From: WVXT01 sp964403285
GTDB lineage: Bacteria > UBA6262 > WVXT01
Direction: 5' to 3'
DNA: 16,422 nt
NCBI GenBank assembly: GCA_964403285.1
Contig: CAYOFG010000032.1
Coordinates: 1-16,422, forward strand
Under the pieces are notes generated by a model. It searched no databases. It had not been told where the DNA came from and was given only the letters and a program-made list of their open reading frames with translations. Position 1 is the stretch's first letter; each line of letters starts with the position of its first letter. A program made the translations under genes and the position numbers. Positions 13,766 through 16,422 of this stretch are shown here, piece by piece.

Positions 13766-15333
13766 TTTTCCTGCCTGATTAATATTTTTCTCTTCTTCCA
13801 CGCGTACGCTACAGAAAGTGCTAACACTATAAATATTACCAGTATCAAAACCCTTATGAACAAAACGTATGGATATTGCTCCGGCGTAACATTCCTCATT
13901 GTTATTGTGGGTAAGCCTTCCTTAACTAGCCAGAATCCAAGGATAAAAAGCAAAAATAGGGGAGTAATATATTTAATGATGAACTTATAAAATTTGGGAA
14001 TGACAATATCTGCTCCGTAATGAATCTCTTCCCAGGCGCGGTCGATACCAAAAATCCAGGCAAACACTATCGTCTCAATAGTAGCAAAAAGCACAAGACA
14101 GAATGTCCCTCCCCAAAAATCGAGTTCGTTCAACACTCCCCTTCCTAGTAAAAATATAGATGGCTGGCAGAGAATAAATGTAACTACTCCAAATATAATT
14201 GCTGATTTCTCCTTGGTTGCATCGAATTCATCTTCCAAAAAACTTATGACAGGCTGTGCTAAAGAGACACTGGAAGTCAAGCCAGCCAAAAAGAGAAGTG
14301 TAAACCACAAGAAAGCAAAGATTGCACCCAAAGCAATTTTTTGAAAAATCAGCGGCATGGTAACAAACCCTAAATTGAAGGCTCCACTTTGAGCAATATT
14401 TACAATCGCCCGAGGGCCAAAGAAGACAAAGGCTGCTGGAATAACGATACTTCCGCCCAAAATAACCTCAGCAAATTCGTTCGTTGCTGCCGCAGTTAAT
14501 CCAGAAAGAGCAACATCATCGCGCTTAGTCAAATAACTCGCATAAGTAAGAATTACGCCGATTCCCACACTGAGAGTGAAGAATATTTGACCACTAGCAG
14601 CAAGCCAAACTTTGGCGCTTCTTAAAACGGCAAAATTTGGATTCCACAGAAATCCTAATCCATTGACTAAGTTCCAGTCTGGTTTTGATAAATTGGGCGT
14701 TCCTAAACTCAATACACGAACAGTCAGTATAATTCCACAAATTAAGAGTACAGGCATTGCCCAGTTACATAATTTTTCTATCCCTTTACGAATCCCATAA
14801 TAAATGATGAATACATTTAACGAAAATGTAATTATGAAGAACAGGTATGCCCAGCCAATGCCATGAAAATACTCATTCGATTGCAACCCCTGGTAACCTT
14901 GTAGAAACGACTGCATCGCTTGCTGTGTGGTTGCTGAAGCGTATCGCCCAGTAATGGAAAAAAATGCATAGCCCAATAACCACGACTCCACATAGGTATA
15001 ATATATAAAAATGAGAATAGGACCAAAAATCCCTATTACACCAAAATATTTAATAAAACGGCTCTTCTCCCACATCGAATGGAAAATACCCGGGGCTGTG
15101 CCATGGCCGAATCCTCCACCGAATCTACCAGCAGTCCACTCTATCCACATTAAAGGAATACCGAGAAGGAGAAAAGAGATAAAGTAGGGTATCATAAATG
15201 CGCCACCGCCATTCTGTACAGCCTGTACGGGAAACCGCAAAAAATTTCCTAGCCCGACTGCCGAGCCAGCGACTGCAAGGATAATCCCAATTTTGCTTCC
15301 CCAAGCTTCGCGCGTTTTATTAGTCCCTACCAT
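13762..15333 (-). CDS. Neurotransmitter:sodium symporter (NSS/SNF) family transporter
   Basis: A 523-residue, roughly 12-helix inner-membrane sodium-coupled symporter. TM1 carries the family signature GSAVGLGNFLRFP (23-35), whose unwound part binds sodium and substrate in LeuT. TM3 has YYTYVESWLLGY (111-122). A basic C-terminal tail, AWKKRK, follows the last helix. Bacterial members take up amino acids such as methionine, alanine, leucine or tryptophan; substrate here is unknown. The ATG follows GAGGGG at good spacing. It begins 15 bp after the CDF gene and overlaps the MetS-like gene by 4 nt, forming one operon. The presence of a MetS partner suggests a MetP-like importer. Confidence 0.93.
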   Translation of the reverse strand: MVGTNKTREAWGSKIGIILAVAGSAVGLGNFLRFPVQAVQNGGGAFMIPYFISFLLLGIPLMWIEWTAGRFGGGFGHGTAPGIFHSMWEKSRFIKYFGVIGIFGPILIFIYYTYVESWLLGYAFFSITGRYASATTQQAMQSFLQGYQGLQSNEYFHGIGWAYLFFIITFSLNVFIIYYGIRKGIEKLCNWAMPVLLICGIILTVRVLSLGTPNLSKPDWNLVNGLGFLWNPNFAVLRSAKVWLAASGQIFFTLSVGIGVILTYASYLTKRDDVALSGLTAAATNEFAEVILGGSIVIPAAFVFFGPRAIVNIAQSGAFNLGFVTMPLIFQKIALGAIFAFLWFTLLFLAGLTSSVSLAQPVISFLEDEFDATKEKSAIIFGVVTFILCQPSIFLLGRGVLNELDFWGGTFCLVLFATIETIVFAWIFGIDRAWEEIHYGADIVIPKFYKFIIKYITPLFLLFILGFWLVKEGLPTITMRNVTPEQYPYVLFIRVLILVIFIVLALSVAYAWKKRKILIRQEK

Positions 15334-15348
15334 ATTTTCCCCTCTTCC

Positions 15349-16422
15349 TTACGTTGGCTCAACGTGAATCAGTACTTTAAAATTAGGGAGTTCTCTCTTT
15401 ATATCTCTTTCCAGGTGGTCGCATACCCGGTGAGCTTGCTCAACGCTAATTTTCTTCGCCATAGCGAGATGGAGATAAACCTGTTCTTCGTTTCCTTTTC
15501 TTACTATGGATAAATCATGAAAATTTACAAACTTCTGGTAATGACTTTGCAAAATCCTGATGATGATTTCTAATTTTCTATTCTCTTCTTCTCTTCTTTC
15601 AATTCCAGGATTTATATGAATCATAAGATTGCCAATATTTTTCAATTTCTGCACTAGCGATTTTTCGATTCGATTAGAAATCTCGTGCCCTTCTTCTATA
15701 GACAAATTGGCGTCAATTTCAACACTCAAATCGATTGAATTCCTCCAACCCATGTGACGAGTCTTGATATCATCAATTTTCCTCACGCCTTCTACACTCA
15801 ATGTGCCCTTTCTAATTTCCTCAATAAAATCCTCGGGCAGGGAAGTGTCCATCAGTTCTCTCAAAGAGGGAAGAAGAATCTTTATTCCCATCCTAAAAAT
15901 GAATAGAGTAACAGCTAAACCAGCCAGAGGATCGAGGAAGGTGTAACCAAGTCTGGCACCCGCTATCCCAATCAAGGCTGGTATAGATGAAAGTGCGTCA
16001 GCACGCTGGTCATAGGAGCTAGCCAAAACGGCTAAGTTGTCAAATTTCTTACCTATATAATAAGTGTACCTGGACAAAGATGCATTCGATAAAATTGAAA
16101 CCAGAGCCGCCACAAGAGGTAAAAGCCCCGGTACAATTCTAATCTTTAAGAAAAGGGCGCTCAGCGCACGATAAGCAAGGACAATGGAGATTCCGAACAA
16201 TAGAAAACTTATAGAAAGTGCTGCTATTGATTCCGCCTTTCCGTGTCCGTAAGGGTGGTCTCTATCAACGGGCTTTTGAGAAATTTTCACACTAGTTAAA
16301 GCGAGAAAGCTGGCGAAAATATCGGAAAGAGAATGGAAGCCGTCAGAAAGCATCGCCTGGCTCCGTCCAGAAATTCCGGCGGATATTTTAAATAGGGTTA
16401 AAAAGAAACCTGCCCAGATGCC
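15349..16422 (-). CDS. Cation diffusion facilitator (CDF) metal transporter, 5' end outside the window
   Basis: The frame is open to the window edge: 23 codons precede the internal Met at 16353 and encode family-like sequence (LFKISAGISGRSQA). The visible part is 357 residues, numbered here from the edge. TM2 has SDGFHSLSD with H30 and D34 as the HxxxD metal pair, and HPYGHGKAE (56-64) is the family motif after TM2. TM5 has SYDQRADALSS with D138 and D142, so the usual HxxxD appears as DxxxD. A cytoplasmic dimerisation domain (about 205-273, ending MIHINP) is followed by a second copy-like domain (about 290-357, ending VLIHVEP). It probably exports a divalent metal by proton antiport. It is co-transcribed with the NSS gene, 15 bp away. 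Confidence 0.92.
   Translation of the reverse strand, partial: GIWAGFFLTLFKISAGISGRSQAMLSDGFHSLSDIFASFLALTSVKISQKPVDRDHPYGHGKAESIAALSISFLLFGISIVLAYRALSALFLKIRIVPGLLPLVAALVSILSNASLSRYTYYIGKKFDNLAVLASSYDQRADALSSIPALIGIAGARLGYTFLDPLAGLAVTLFIFRMGIKILLPSLRELMDTSLPEDFIEEIRKGTLSVEGVRKIDDIKTRHMGWRNSIDLSVEIDANLSIEEGHEISNRIEKSLVQKLKNIGNLMIHINPGIERREEENRKLEIIIRILQSHYQKFVNFHDLSIVRKGNEEQVYLHLAMAKKISVEQAHRVCDHLERDIKRELPNFKVLIHVEPT

Noticed and set aside
16351..16353. ATG at 16353 as the CDF start
   Set aside because: The frame stays open to the window edge with conserved family sequence upstream of it, so this Met is internal to TM2.

Overview
The window is an AT-rich bacterial chromosome segment in which every gene I can support lies on the minus strand, so all text below reads right to left. 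No ribosomal or other marker gene fixes the taxon. The gene content (tig-clpP-clpX-lon, a class V aminotransferase beside serA, GT-C glycosyltransferase, DUF362, UbiA-type transferase) and the many short palindromes between genes resemble uncultured candidate-phylum genomes such as Omnitrophota-like bacteria. That placement is a low-confidence inference.

Layout from right to left. At 16422-13670 an operon encodes a CDF metal transporter cut by the window edge, an NSS-family sodium symporter, and a 31-residue MetS-like small membrane subunit whose ATG overlaps the symporter stop. It ends at a rho-independent terminator at 13609-13640. A near-consensus sigma70 promoter (TTGACA, 17 bp, TATAAA) follows at 13573-13601. 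It leads through a hairpin-rich leader into tRNA-Arg(UCG), tRNA-Lys(CUU) and tRNA-Leu(UAG). Next comes the protein quality-control block: trigger factor, ClpP, ClpX and Lon, with clpX and lon overlapping by 4 nt. A serine-biosynthesis pair follows, a class V aminotransferase and 3-phosphoglycerate dehydrogenase. Then come tRNA-Lys(UUU) and a tight three-gene envelope operon: GT-C/ArnT-like glycosyltransferase, DUF362 protein and DPPR-synthase-like UbiA protein. The left edge holds tRNA-Glu(UUC) and a 44-bp copy of its 5' half.

The genes are mostly ordinary housekeeping. The unusual content is between them. (1) GTAG-headed hairpins with a shared AT-TT-AT-like tip but different stems sit directly against stop codons or starts at three loci; they look like REP elements of the kind mobilised by RAYT transposases. 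(2) Hairpins with a shared CCCGAT/ATCGGG stem core recur, mostly around the tRNA-Arg gene. (3) Two long imperfect inverted repeats, MITE-like, lie between lon and the aminotransferase and between clpX and clpP. (4) A hairpin element between tig and clpP seems to supply the clpP ribosome-binding site. (5) A truncated tRNA-Glu copy lies beside the intact gene.

I did not find a clearly novel defence, mobile or biosynthetic system. The best leads are the variable-stem REP family, the possible prenyl-phospho-pentose donor/transferase operon, and the CDF transporter with two C-terminal domains and an altered TM5 metal motif.
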